This document shows positions 1 through 10,358 of a stretch of DNA of 64,000 nt, piece by piece. The notes under the pieces are model-generated. The model did not search any database and had not been told where the DNA came from. It saw only the letters and a program-made list of their open reading frames with translations. The position numbers and the translations under genes were made by a program. The stretch is taken from contig VZQC01003076.1 in NCBI GenBank assembly GCA_009823505.1, forward strand, positions 2,767,001-2,831,000, in the 5' to 3' direction. The stretch comes from Rhizomys pruinosus. Its lineage: Eukaryota > Chordata > Mammalia > Rodentia > Spalacidae. The stretch's first letter is position 1, and every line of letters starts with the position of its first letter.

Positions 1-2
1 GT

Positions 3-380
3 GTAATTACAAAGAATCTAGACGACCTTAGGAATAGCCTTGAAAGAAGAAAGATAGCTAATCAACCAGGATGGTTTGAAGGATGGTTCAACACCAGCCC
101 CTGGTTTACTTCATTGATAACGGCAATAGCCGGACCTCTTATTATTCTTTTGCTTTTATTCACAGTAGGCCCTTGCTTGCTCAACCGGGTTATAAGGTTC
201 GCTAGAAAACAGGCAGAAGAAGTCCAATTAATAGCCTTACAGGCAAAGTATAAGCCCCTCCCCCTCGTCAATACCTACAAAAGGCAGCATCAGACTCCAA
301 AGACGGGTAAGGGCTTTTTTGGGTCAGCCAACCTAAGACAGGGGGATAGCCAAAGCTGCTATCTACTCAAAGACGCGTAA
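3..380 (+). pseudogene. Endogenous retrovirus env, C-terminal transmembrane subunit (partial, cut by window edge)
   Basis: An open frame runs from the left edge to a TAA at 378-380, about 125 codons. The family role of this subunit is membrane anchoring and fusion. In order it shows a Trp-rich membrane-proximal stretch (GWFEGWFN near codons 25-32), a hydrophobic anchor at about codons 37-58 (111-176), a basic Arg/Lys patch, and a cytoplasmic tail. A Tyr-based YKPL motif lies at 249-260, as in the endocytosis signals of such tails. The frame continues about 40 codons past this motif, so the tail looks long for a gammaretrovirus-type Env. A polypurine tract and an LTR follow. The upstream part of env is outside the window, so intactness cannot be judged. 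This is an old genomic copy. Confidence 0.85.
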
Positions 381-434
381 GAGCTGAGCCCAGTAAAAGC
401 ACCAACCTAAGACAGGAGCTATGCCAAATAAAAC

Positions 435-447
435 AAAAAGGGGGAAA
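435..447 (+). other. Retroviral polypurine tract (plus-strand primer site)
   Basis: An almost pure A/G run ending in GGGGGAAA sits 55 bp after the env stop and directly before the TG that opens the LTR. This is the position and composition expected of the plus-strand primer. Confidence 0.8.
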
Positions 448-864
448 TGATGGCATGGAATAGCCGAGAAGATAGGCCTATAGGACAAAAGAAAGCCTGT
501 GCTAGAGTTTTGCGAACTCACCCCTGCCCATTGAGCAAGGGAGGCTAGTTTCCACATACTAACATGATAATTAGGGACTATGCTAGGAAGGGAAGGGATT
601 GGATTAATTAGGAACTTGTAAATTAAGCCTCCTAAAAGGACCAATTAGGAAAGGACGCATACCCCAGTAGGGAAGCCGGCACGGCTTATAAACCTCTGTG
701 AACCTGCAATAAAGTGAGTTTGAGCTGTAACACCCTGACTCGACTCCCTGCCATGGTTGCTTTCAGTTCGGCAGCGCACTTACTCTCCCCAGCCCCACTC
801 CGTCGCGGGCCGACAGAGTGAAGATCTTCAGCGGCGAGGAAGCTGGAGAAGGTGGTCTTTGCCA
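448..864 (+). mobile_element. 3' LTR of the left-edge endogenous retrovirus
   Basis: The LTR opens with TGATGG after the polypurine tract. It has a TATA box (TATAAA, 687-692) and a polyadenylation signal (AATAAA, 708-713) only about 20 bp apart, implying a very short R region. The U5-like part is fairly GC-rich, and I place the end at the CA at 863-864, just before LINE-1 sequence begins. The right boundary is inferred. The TATA-20 bp-AATAAAGTGAGT layout recurs in the solo LTR at 56226-56664, so the two may be related. Confidence 0.75.
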
Positions 865-867
865 ACC

Positions 868-1560
868 ACCTCTCTATGACCCCCGCAGGTATATACCCCA
901 AAGACTCATCCTACTGCAAAGATATATGCACTTCCATGTTTATTACAGCTCTATTCACAATAGCAAAGAGCTGGAACCAACCCATATGCCCCCCAACAGA
1001 TGAGTGGATGACAAAAATGTGGTACATCTACACAGTGGAGTACTATTCAGTGGTAAAGAAGGATGGCATTATGAACTTTGCAAGTAAATGGATGGAGCTT
1101 GAAGCCATTATGCTGAGTGAGGTAACACAATCCCAGAAAGACAAACGGAGAATGGTTTCCCTCATTTGTGGATGCTAACACCAAATCCCCCAAATGAAAG
1201 GCAAGCCGAATGACAGTATGGTTATATTTTTGTTTATCTGAAGGCAACTATGTTGTTATAATGTGAATCTCTCAATGGGCTCTAGAATCCACCCACCAGT
1301 TATTTTCAGAATCTGTAATTACTGTATATGGGTAGAGAGTATGCATCCATGTTTTAGAATAATATGAAATTAATGGAGTAAAATGTGAATTCCTAAGCAT
1401 AAAAAAAGACTGAAAGAAAGATGCAGGACAGTTATGGCAGAATGCATGATCTGGAATGGGATGGGGTGGGTGGGGGGAAGGGATAGAGGAATATGCCTGA
1501 ACAAAAATGAAAAATGATGTATGAAATACATAAAACATCAATAAAAATGTAAAAAAAATG
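868..1560 (+). mobile_element. LINE-1 fragment: end of ORF2 plus 3'UTR
   Basis: The stretch 868-1180 translates (frame of 852-1178) to the C-terminal end of L1 ORF2, with PHxCTSMFITALFTIAKSW-like wording, the MEYYSVVKKDG block and a final stop. A 3'UTR with a G-rich purine tract (1457-1490) follows, then AATAAA near 1540 and an A-rich tail. The copy is severely 5'-truncated and starts right after the retroviral LTR. Confidence 0.85.
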
Positions 1561-4196
1561 AGTTTCAGTAAACTGACAGGATACAAAATTAACTAGAAAA
1601 ATCAGTAGCTTTTCTTTACATCAACAACAAGCAACTGAAGAAGGAACACAAGGAGACCTTCCAAAGCACAATAGCCTCAAAAACAATAAAATACCTAGGA
1701 ACAAACCTAACCAAAGACACCAAAGATCTCTATAACAAAAATTATAAACTCCTGAAGAAGGAGATTGAAGAAGACATCAGAAGATGGAAAGAACTCCCAT
1801 GCTCATGGATTGGAAAAATTAATACAGTAAAAATGTCCATTCTACCCAAATTAATATACAGATTCAATGCAATTCCAATTAAAATCCCCAAGAATTTTGT
1901 CACACTCTTCGAAAAAAAAATCTTCAAATCTGTATGGAAAAACAAAAGACCCTGAATAACCTAAGCAACCCTGAGAAAAAAGAGCAATACAGGGGGGATT
2001 ACTATATATATTAGACTTCAAACTATATTACAGGACTATAGTCATAAAAACAGCCTGGTACTGGCACAGAAACAGACCTGTAGACCAATGGAACAAAATT
2101 GAAGATCCAAACTTGAACTCATACAATTACAGCTACCTCATATTTGACAAAGGGGCCAAGAAGACACAATGGAGGAAAGAGCATTTTCAGCAAATGGCGT
2201 TGGCAAAATTGGATCACCACTTGTAGAAGAATAAAGATAAATCCCTACCTCTCACCCTGTACAAAATTCAACTCCAAATGGATCAAAGTCCTCAATGTGA
2301 AACTCAAAACTCGAAAGTGACAGAAGAAAATATTGGCAACAACCTACAAGGCATAGGTCTTGGAAAAGACTTTCTAAATCAGACAGCAGCTGCACAGGAA
2401 ATAAGGTCAACAATTGACAAGTGGGACCTTATTAAACTCAAAAGCTTCTGTACAGCAAAAGAAACAATCAGGGAAATGAAGAGAAAACCCACAGAGTGGG
2501 AGAAAACCTTCACTGTTGATACATCTGACAGAGCATTAACTTCAAGAATATATAGACTCCTCAAAAAACAGAGAAGTAAGAAAACAAATGACCCACTCAG
2601 AAGATGGAGTAAAGAGCTGAACAGAGACGTCACAAGTGAGGAAGTAAAAATGGCTGAGAAACATCTTAAAAAGTGTTCAACATCGTTAATAATTAAGGAA
2701 ATGCAAATTCAAACCACTTTAAGGTATCATCTCCCCTAGTGTGGAGCACAAGGGCAGGAATGATGGTTCTTTGGGCTTGCCAAGGAGGAGCCTTCAATCA
2801 TGACATCTTTCAGCCTAATATAAAAAAGAAAAATCTTAAGCTGAAGATGCTAAAAGATATATGCGGCATGTATATATGCATATTTTGTAGTGATGCAAAT
2901 AGGAAGGAACAACAACAACAATAACAAAAGTAAAAGACTGGGTCAAAGAACTGACTGAAACTGTGAACATCTGCTTGAAACAGTAAACTTCCTCATGGAA
3001 AATTTTAAAATAGACTGAGAAAAAAGATGAAAAACATGTTTAGCAGAATGCTTGAGCTTTGGTGGGGGAGGAGAAAAAGGGGAGAAGTATAGATTTGATT
3101 GGAAAATTTGTATAAAATGCACATAGCTTCAATAAAAATTGACTTTGAGAAAAAAAATATCATGTCACTCCAATAAGACTGGCTAGGATCAAGAAAACAA
3201 ATGGTACCAAATGCTGGAGAAGTTGTGGAGTAAGGGGAATATTCATCCACTGCTGGTGGGAATGTAAATTTGTACAACCACTATGGAAAGCAGTATGGAG
3301 AACCCTTAAAAGACTCAAAATGAGCCTACCACCTGACCCAGCCATACCAATCTTGGGTATATACCCACAAGACTCATCCTACCGCAAAGATACATACACA
3401 TCTGAGTTTATTGCGGCTTTCTTCACAATAGCAATGAGCTGCAATCAACCCAAATGCCCCTAAACCAATGAGTGGATAGAGAAAATGTGGCACATCGACA
3501 AAGTTGAGTTCTATGCAGTGGTAAAGAGAAATGACATCATGAACTTTGCAGGTAAATGGATAGAACTAGAAGATATTATGCTAAGTGTGGTAACACAGTC
3601 CCAGAAAAACAAACAACGAATAATATCCCTCATTTGTGGATGCTAGCATCAAGTCAGGCAAACTGAGTAAGATTAACGTTATATTTCTCTTTATCTAAAA
3701 GCAACTGTGCTCTTAGAATGTGAATCTTTTAATGGGCTCTAGAATTAACCTACTACCTATTTTCAGACTTTATAATTTTGGTACAAGGGTAGAGGGTATG
3801 TTTGCATATTTTAGAGCAATATAAAATTAAAAGGGAAAATGTGAAACCCGAAATATGATTTGGAAATAACATACAGTTTATTTTCAGATGATTTTATGTG
3901 TGTGTGACATACATAAATGCATATATTGAAACAATATGGATTGCAGGGAACAGTAACAACAAAAGAACTGGGATAGGGAACTGACTGAATCAGTAGAGTT
4001 CTCCACCCCCACCCCCCCAAAAATAATCTTCTGCTTTGAAAAACTTTGAAAAGACTCAGAACGGGAACAGGATGTATATAGCAGACTGCATGAGTTGGGA
4101 GGGGTGGGGGCGCATGAAGGGGGAAATGAGTGTGGATTGAACTGAGAAGTGATGTATGAAATGCACGAAACTTCAATAAGAGATTTTAAAAAAGAA
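1561..4196 (+). mobile_element. LINE-1 fragment: ORF2 C-terminal half and 3'UTR, interrupted by a nested insertion
   Basis: From 1561 the DNA follows L1 ORF2 downstream of the reverse-transcriptase core. Recognisable blocks include the KWDLIKLKSFCTAKETI region (around 2418-2470) and the KKCSTSL..EMQIQTTLRYHL region (2668-2737). Reading breaks off at 2733 for a 424-bp insertion and resumes at 3158, continuing through the ORF2 C-terminus to about 3640. The 3'UTR runs to an A-rich end at about 4196 and has a G-rich purine tract at 4100-4125. Several frames are broken, so it cannot be functional. Confidence 0.85.
2734..3157 (+). mobile_element. Nested LINE-1 3'UTR-type insertion inside L1 ORF2
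   Basis: ORF2 sequence stops at TATCATCTC (2725-2733) and resumes at TATCATGTC (3158-3166), a 9-bp near-perfect target duplication. The insert ends in AATAAAAATTGACTTTGAG followed by an A run, preceded by a G-rich tract (3060-3085), both typical of the L1 3'UTRs here. The first 110 bp of the insert are not recognised. Confidence 0.75.
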
Positions 4197-4209
4197 ATGA
4201 AATGTAGAG

Positions 4210-4505
4210 TTACCTGTGCCAAATGTTTTTGATAATTTTAATCATAATTGCCCCAAGCTGGAAATAACCCAAATGTCCATTTACTGATAAGTGGATAATT
4301 AAATTATGATGCACAGATGAAACAACATAGATGAGTCTTAACATAATTATGACAATGAACCCAGATGCAAATGGCTGAATGCCGCATACCTCCATTTTAT
4401 ATGGATTTTGAGAAAAGAAATGCACAATAGGGGAGAAATTGGTTGGCAAGGGTTGGGTGTAGACAGAGGAAATGGATTTCAAAGGACACAAAGAATATTC
4501 TAAGG
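4210..4505 (+). mobile_element. Ancient LINE-1 (L1M-type) remnant
   Basis: The wording around 4238-4310 (CCCAAGCTGGAAATAACCCA, then GATAAGTGGATAA) matches the diverged end of ORF2 in old mammalian L1s. A G-rich stretch and AAGGACACAAAGA follow, as in old L1 3'UTRs. No frame survives. Confidence 0.6.
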
Positions 4506-4639
4506 ATTTCCATCATTTTTAATGATGTGTATGTATGTGGGAGGGGGCGTGCCTGCCCATGCCTGGAGAAGCTAGATATGTTTAATTCCTGGGAGCTGGA
4601 GTTGGAGCTGGAGTTATAGGTAGGATTTTTTAAATTAAA

Positions 4640-4883
4640 TTTAATTTAATTTATTTATTTTTATTTATTTGTATGAATGTACTGTCTGCATTTAAGTTTG
4701 TGCACCTGTGTCATGGAATGCCGCGGAGGTCAGAAGAGGGCGTTGGATTCCCCTGGAACTGGGGTTCTCCTGGAACTGGAGTTACAGACAGTTCTCAGCT
4801 GCCATGTGCATGCTGGGGATTGAACCCGGGTCCTCTGCAAGAGCAGTAAATGCTCTTAACTGTTAGGCGATCTCTCCAGCCCC
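4640..4883 (-). mobile_element. B2 SINE
   Basis: The tRNA-like head reads GGGGCTGGAGAGATCGCC on the minus strand (end 4883), with a B-box-like GGTTCAATCC and a B2 body. The A/T-rich tail side is at 4620-4680. It carries the 17-bp internal duplication (two successive CTCCAGTTCCAGG units) shared with the copies at 30, 33 and 49 kb. Confidence 0.9.
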
Positions 4884-5117
4884 TACAGGTAGTTTTGAGC
4901 TGCCCACAAGATATTGGTGCCAAGAACTAATCCTTTGCAAGAGAAGTAAGTGCTTGTAAACACTGGGACATTTCTCTAACCCCAGGAATATTTTACATCA
5001 ATTAAAATATTCTATATTCTACTTTTATATGATTATATATGATTTTATTATGTTTTCATCAATAATTTTTATTGTGTGGTAGGACATAATACAACAAATT
5101 TTAAATATAAAACAATC

Positions 5118-5336
5118 ACTTTAAAAAATTTTTTTTTTAATTTTATGTGCACGAATATATTATCTGCATGTATGTAAGTGCACCTGTGTCATGCAATGAC
5201 CATAAAGGTCTAAAGGTGACATTGAATTTAGTACAACCAGAGTTAAGGAGTTGTTAGCCACCGTATGGGTGCTGGGAATTGAACCCAGCTCCTCTGTAAT
5301 AGCAGCCAGTGCTCTTAATCACTGACCATCTCGCCC
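5118..5336 (-). mobile_element. B2-family SINE, diverged
   Basis: In reverse orientation the order is tRNA-like head (near 5330), GGGTTCAATTCCCAGC block, B2 body and A-rich tail (5115-5140). It has many substitutions and a degenerate CTCF-like core, so it is older than the neighbouring copy. Confidence 0.8.
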
Positions 5337-5339
5337 TGT

Positions 5340-5995
5340 GGTGACCAGATAATACAGTTTCCTTGTATTCATCTACTGCCTCTGGCTCTTACAATCTTTC
5401 TATACCTTTTCAATAAAGCCTCCCCAAGCCTTGGGAGGAGAAGATGTGATATAGGTGTCCCACTTAGGGTTGAGTAAGTATGCCAGAGTCTCTTTTGTCT
5501 GCATGTCCACCAATCATGGGCCTCATCTGCTTCAAGAAGGTTCTATGGTGAGAGCTGAGACATCCATTAATCCGTGTGTATAACAATAAGTCACTAGGAG
5601 TCTGTTTAAAACTATGTCTATGTTGATTTAGCAGAATGAAACCAGCAGACCCCCAACCCGCTATGGTTTATGACTTGTGTAGTTACAGTTTCTTGTCCCT
5701 GATAACACTGCCATCAAGATGGGCTCTGTCTTGTGAAACAGGCCTTAAATCCCAAAGTGGTTGTTTTCTAGAATAACATTCATCCCACCATTAATAATAG
5801 TGACATATCTTGCCAGGACTGTTGCTGCCCTAACTTGCAGGTTCACAGCTAAGTAAGGTTGTTGTTTTTCTTCCAGTAGCATTCACAGCACCTTCTAGAA
5901 GTATGAAAGTTTGTGGGTAGAGATGAAACATTAAGGTCAGCACCAGCTTGATTTCTCCTTGTTTGTTCTAATGGCTAGGATGAACACTGTTTCAA
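5340..5995 (+). mobile_element. Rodent LINE-like repeat (Lx-type 3'UTR), old
   Basis: Phrases such as AAGCCTTGGGAGGAGAAGAT, TGATATAGGTGTC and CATATCTTGCCAGGACTGTT occur in the order I recall for a high-copy rodent repeat that I associate with old L1 (Lx) 3' ends. Strand and family name are tentative; the repetitive nature is more certain than the label. Confidence 0.45.
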
Positions 5996-6004
5996 AGGAA
6001 AATC

Positions 6005-6165
6005 AAGGTGGGTGTGCTATGTCGACACACCTATAATCCTAGCACATGGGAGATAGGTGCAGGAGAATCAGAAGCTCAAGGTCACCCTCAGCTGTAGAGA
6101 GAGTTGAAAGCTAACATTGGTTACAGGAGACCAATTGTTTTTGTCTCAAACAAAAAACAATTTAA
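6005..6165 (+). mobile_element. Old B1-type SINE
   Basis: Shows CACCTATAATCCTAGCAC, then AGGAGAATCAGAAGCTCAAGG, and a terminal GTCTCAAACAAAAAAC. This is the order of a diverged, 7SL-derived B1. Confidence 0.6.
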
Positions 6166-6169
6166 ATTG

Positions 6170-8344
6170 TTCTGAGAAAGTATTATTGAAAGTGAACCCT
6201 GAAGCATGAGTAGATAGGAAGATCAGAGCAAGAATGCTTGAGTCAAAGCGAGGATGTGGACAAAAGATATGAAGAGAGGGAATTTGGACGTTAGAAGCAG
6301 AAAGTTGTGCAGTGTCCTGGTGGCTTTATCATAAGAACTAAGTTTGACAAGAAATGTGGAAAGAGAGAGATGGTTTTTCGATCAGACATGGACTTATACC
6401 CACCACACAGGACTTTCAATAGTGCTCTAAATTCAACTAGAGATGTGTTAGCCTGGTCACATGATCTATCAAAAGTCACATGGACATGGTATATTATAAA
6501 CAGGAAGGATTTATCTCTCACTATTCTGGATTCTGGGAAAGCTAAGATCAAATATGCTCCAGGTTCAGGTCTGCTGAAGACTGGATCTTCACAGACGCTC
6601 CCTCCTGGCGCTCGGAAGGTATGGCCTTCAGGTTTTTTGATGAAGAAATCCACCTCATGATTGATTACTCCAGAAAGGAGTAATCAACCCACCTCTTAAT
6701 TTCCGAATTTAGGAGGTATATTTCCATGGGAGAATTTTGAAGAGGCACATTTAAACTAGAGTAGACTCTGAGATATTTCATACAGAAGGAAGTGATTGAT
6801 GGGAATTTTTAAAAGTGCTGTAGATACGTCAGCAAAAAAGACTAGGGAAGGCAAAAGTTGGTTGAAGAAAGATTAAGAGGGCACTGCAAATGGAGGGCAC
6901 AGAAGAAGCATTAGTGTGGTTACGGAGACAGAGAGGGAGCCATACCATGATATACTTGGATCAGCAAATGTCAACAGAGCTAATGATAAAGCTATGTCGC
7001 GGGATTGTTCTAAGGATAAACTGTGTTTGAGTCCTGGTTCCACATATTACAATCTGAATGCATGATACTTATCATATAAGTCATGAAATAAATTGCATTG
7101 TTTGCTTTATCTTCACTCTTATCCACATGGAGGAAGCTACCGGCCCTACGACCCCTCAGCCCTTCAGATCCCTTCCTTTTCTGGCCAAATTTTATCTTGC
7201 ACCTCCAGGAAACATCCCAGTTCTTCTTGACGATAGTCGTAGTGTGGATTATGTGACATTAGGCTCTCATTGTGATGTAAACAAAAATATTGCCAAACAA
7301 AAGCAGAATACAAAAAATTGTGTCTAGCATGGCCAAAGAGAAGGAAATTAGACCTGAAGAGAGATAAGATTCACTACAGTGAAATATTGACAGGGAGTAG
7401 TCCCCATGGAATCTTGAGATCCCATTAGAAACATTAGGACTAATTCTCTTATTGAACAGACAGTAATGTAAGATGGAAGGGAACAACAAAGTGAAAGTAA
7501 AACAAGAAAACATGGAGAACCTCTGAGACACGTTGAAAACGTATGAAGCTTGAAAGACAACAAGGACGAGGAAACCACTCAAGTCCTTAAAGAACATTGC
7601 ATTTAACTTACATGTGGTTAATGCATACCACTTAAGTATGTGTATGGTGAACTGTATATACATGTAGATACAAGGACCATACCCAAATGCAGATATGAAT
7701 CATGTGGGTAAAGTGATCCTCCCCAAAAATTGAAGATCTACATTTACTGTGCCCATGTTTTGAAAGTTCAGATACATGGAAAAATGGAGCATGCACTCTC
7801 TGGGGTTTGGCTAATCATAGAAATGCCATGGCTGTGAGACTTAGTCCTGGTATTTGGCTTAATAGTGGTTATTTTTCTTTGATATGAGGTGTTCTCTTCT
7901 GATGAATGTAGTAATGACATTTATAAAATGAATGTACTCTGGAATAATGAATTTTAAGTAACCTTGCAACCAAAATCTACTGTGAACAAACTCACTGAGC
8001 TCTTGGAACCTGGCCCCTGAACTGGATCCCATGGAACCTGAATTTGCTGCTCCACCCAAAGATAGCGAACGAATGTGGGTGTGCTTGAGAATTAACAAAC
8101 CAAAGGCTGAAAGGCTGGGCATGTTCACTAAAAACAATGAAGATGGAGAATGCTTGTCATTGTGTGTATGTTTTGTGACTAGGAATGAAAGGCCAAGATT
8201 GTCTGATAAGGGATAAGGTTGGCAGTTTTACCAACATTGATGCTGGACAATGAGTTTCAGGTAAAAGTGTGAGTGAGGCCTGACTCAGCAGCACAGCTCC
8301 AGGAGACGTCTGGAGGAATGTGTGCCCTCTGACTTAAGGATCAT
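6170..8344. other. Unassigned 2.2-kb stretch
   Basis: No repeat family or gene recognised. A 117-codon open frame at 6307-6660 has an overlapping open frame of similar size on the other strand, no recognisable domain and no splice or promoter context; I treat it as chance. The segment 8000-8160 also has a short open frame without resemblance I can name. Confidence 0.5.
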
Positions 8345-8554
8345 TCTTTAAATACTTTTTATTTATTTTTTTATCTGCATGTAGGTTGGTGCACCTGTGT
8401 TGTGCAATGCCGTGGAGGTCAGAAGAGGGCGTCAGACTCACCTGGAACTGGAGTTAAAGATGGTTCTCAGCTACCATGTGGGTGCTGGGAACTGAACCTG
8501 TGTCCTCCACAAGAGCAACAAGCACTCCTAACCACTAAGCCATCTCTCCAGCCC
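8345..8554 (-). mobile_element. B2 SINE
   Basis: Ends at 8554 with the reverse complement of GGGCTGGAGAGATGGC. It contains the CAGAAGAGGGCGTCAGA block (about 8421-8437), the CTCF-like core of B2, with its CG retained. The A-rich tail is at 8345-8375, and the copy lacks the 17-bp duplication. Confidence 0.9.
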
Positions 8555-8750
8555 GGGGTCCATCATTTTCTATAAGGAGCTCCTTTATTTTCTTCCTTGA
8601 CCACATGTGACTTAGTACTAAGCCACTGTCCGTGCTACTTTGTTCCTAAGAACACTGAGGGCCTATAGTGACCAAACAAACACTGACAACTTTAGTCCAA
8701 TCAAGGCTTCATTTAGAACTAACACTCTCAAAAGCATAGCTTTTCTGGGA

Positions 8751-8758
8751 ATTTATTT

Positions 8759-8792
<34 letters not shown>

Positions 8793-8962
8793 GTTATTGT
8801 GTTTGTATGATTTGAGTGCAGCCTCTGTTTCCATGTGGAGATCAGAGAGCAAATTTGAGGAGTTGGTTTTTCCTTTGACCTTTGCATTAGTTCTGGGGAA
8901 CCCCGTCTCTGTGTTTGGGCAGCAAATGATTTTACCCACTGAATTGTCTCTCCACCCCCTAA
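8751..8962 (-). mobile_element. B3-type SINE with (TTTA)n tail
   Basis: A (TTTA)n run at 8751-8791 is the complement of the SINE tail. The body has GATCAGAGAGCAAATTTGAGG and ends at CTGAATTGTCTCTCCACCCC, the diverged tRNA-like head. Confidence 0.7.
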
Positions 8963-9149
8963 AGCAGAGCTTTTTAATCTTCCATTGGCCAGGACCCACA
9001 TCAATGATAGCTTTCCAAGACTTACTTTTCATAAGATTAACAATCCACTGGGCAGCCAACTCTATAGTATTTTACCCTTTATACTTGGTCCTAATGAAAG
9101 TTTAGTTCATCATTATCTTACTCCATTGAAAGATTTTTTTTGAAAAGGT

Positions 9150-9343
9150 ATGGATCTCTTTCACTATTATTTTTTATTTATTATTGTGTATGCGTGTGCA
9201 CATGTGCTAAGGCAAGTGTGTGAATGTCAGAGATCAGCTTTCAGGAATCTGCTTCTGCTCCCAACATGTGGGTCCCAGGGACTGAACTCCAGTCATCAGG
9301 CTTGGCAGCAAGGAACTTTTCCCTCTGCATCATTCCACTAGCC
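9150..9343 (-). mobile_element. B3-type SINE, diverged
   Basis: Reverse orientation with AATGTCAGAGATCAGCTTTC in the body and a degenerate head near CATTCCACTAGCCC (about 9330-9343). A/T-rich tail at 9165-9185. Confidence 0.65.
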
Positions 9344-10139
9344 CATGTTGAATCTTTCAACATTAGAAAGTTCCAGAATCTGCAACCTGTTTATCTCATT
9401 CCATTCCCATAGTCCCTGTGGCAAGATATTCTATGTCTTGTAGATTCTTGAAAACAATTGTGGCACACTACAGTTTCCTTTTCCGAGTCTCCTTTGAAGT
9501 CATCAGTTCTTGCTATATGTGACACTTTTGTAAGTATGTCAGTGCAATATTTTACCTTTGCATAATATGAGTTGACATTTAGGCTTTTATTATGGAAGCA
9601 TCTCACTTCTAGATAGCAATTACTACATTAGGGAGTGTAGGTTAAGCTATGTCAAATCACAAAGGTAATACATAGGAGTAGAATTCAGAATGCTGATGTC
9701 ACAGAAAGCCTTATGTTGTGACAGGTTGCAGGACATGACCATGAGTGGCAAGGGACATGCATTTATTGGCTAAACATGCCCACTTCACAGTAACTGTCAG
9801 TGTTTATCTCATCCATTTATAAAGGAAGCAGGGAGAATTCTAGAGTGTGGTGAAATTCATATTTGATAGCCATGAAGGCACAGGTACCACCAACTGTCAA
9901 AAGCCTGTTTTTGAACAGGCTCCTGAGAAAATTCTAACTGCACCTTTTCCAGAGCACCTCTAAGAGAGATTCTTGTGAAGAACGTTGAACAGTATTACTG
10001 TAGCATTTGAATGAGAAGTACCACACATAAGGTCAAGTATTTGAACACTTGGTGGTGCTCTTTGTAGGGCCTTAGTACCTGAAGTCTAGCTAAAGGATGC
10101 ACATCTCTAAGGTGGGCTTTTCAGAGCATTCGCCCTCTT
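9344..10139. other. Unassigned 0.8-kb stretch
   Basis: No gene or repeat recognised. It holds a perfect hairpin: 8-bp arms 9902-9909 and 9914-9921 around a 4-nt loop. Confidence 0.5.
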
Positions 10140-10358
10140 CCACTCTTGTTCTGCTTCCTGTGATTGAAGATGTGAGCACTCCGATTTCCGCTCCAGCCAC
10201 CTCTGCCATGATGGACTCCACCCTCTGCCATGATGGACTCCACCCTCTGCCATGATGAACTCCACCCTCTGGAGCCTTAGGGCCAAATAAACTCTTCCTT
10301 CAATAAGCTGCCTTGGTCATCATTTGTTATCAGAGCAGCAGAAAATTAACTAAAACAA
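10140..10358 (+). mobile_element. MaLR/ERVL-type LTR, 3' end
   Basis: The order CTGCTTCCTGTGATTG, GCCATGATGGACTCCACC, GGGCCAAATAAACTCTTCC, then CAGAAAATTAACTAAAACAA is typical of the 3' half of rodent MaLR-like LTRs, including a polyadenylation signal (AATAAA near 10286). An alternative name is a URR1-type rodent repeat. It includes a 22-bp tandem triplication. Confidence 0.55.
10201..10266 (+). repeat. 22-bp tandem triplication
   Basis: The unit CTCTGCCATGATGGACTCCACC occurs at 10201-10222 and 10223-10244 (identical) and at 10245-10266 (one change, G to A). Confidence 0.95.

Noticed and set aside
2278..2739. 153-codon open frame that could pass for a gene
   Set aside because: Its wording is the C-terminal half of L1 ORF2; a mobile-element fragment, not a host gene.
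6307..6660. 117-codon plus-strand open frame mirrored by a 120-codon minus-strand frame
   Set aside because: Open on both strands over the same bases, no recognisable domain, no splice or promoter context; most likely chance.
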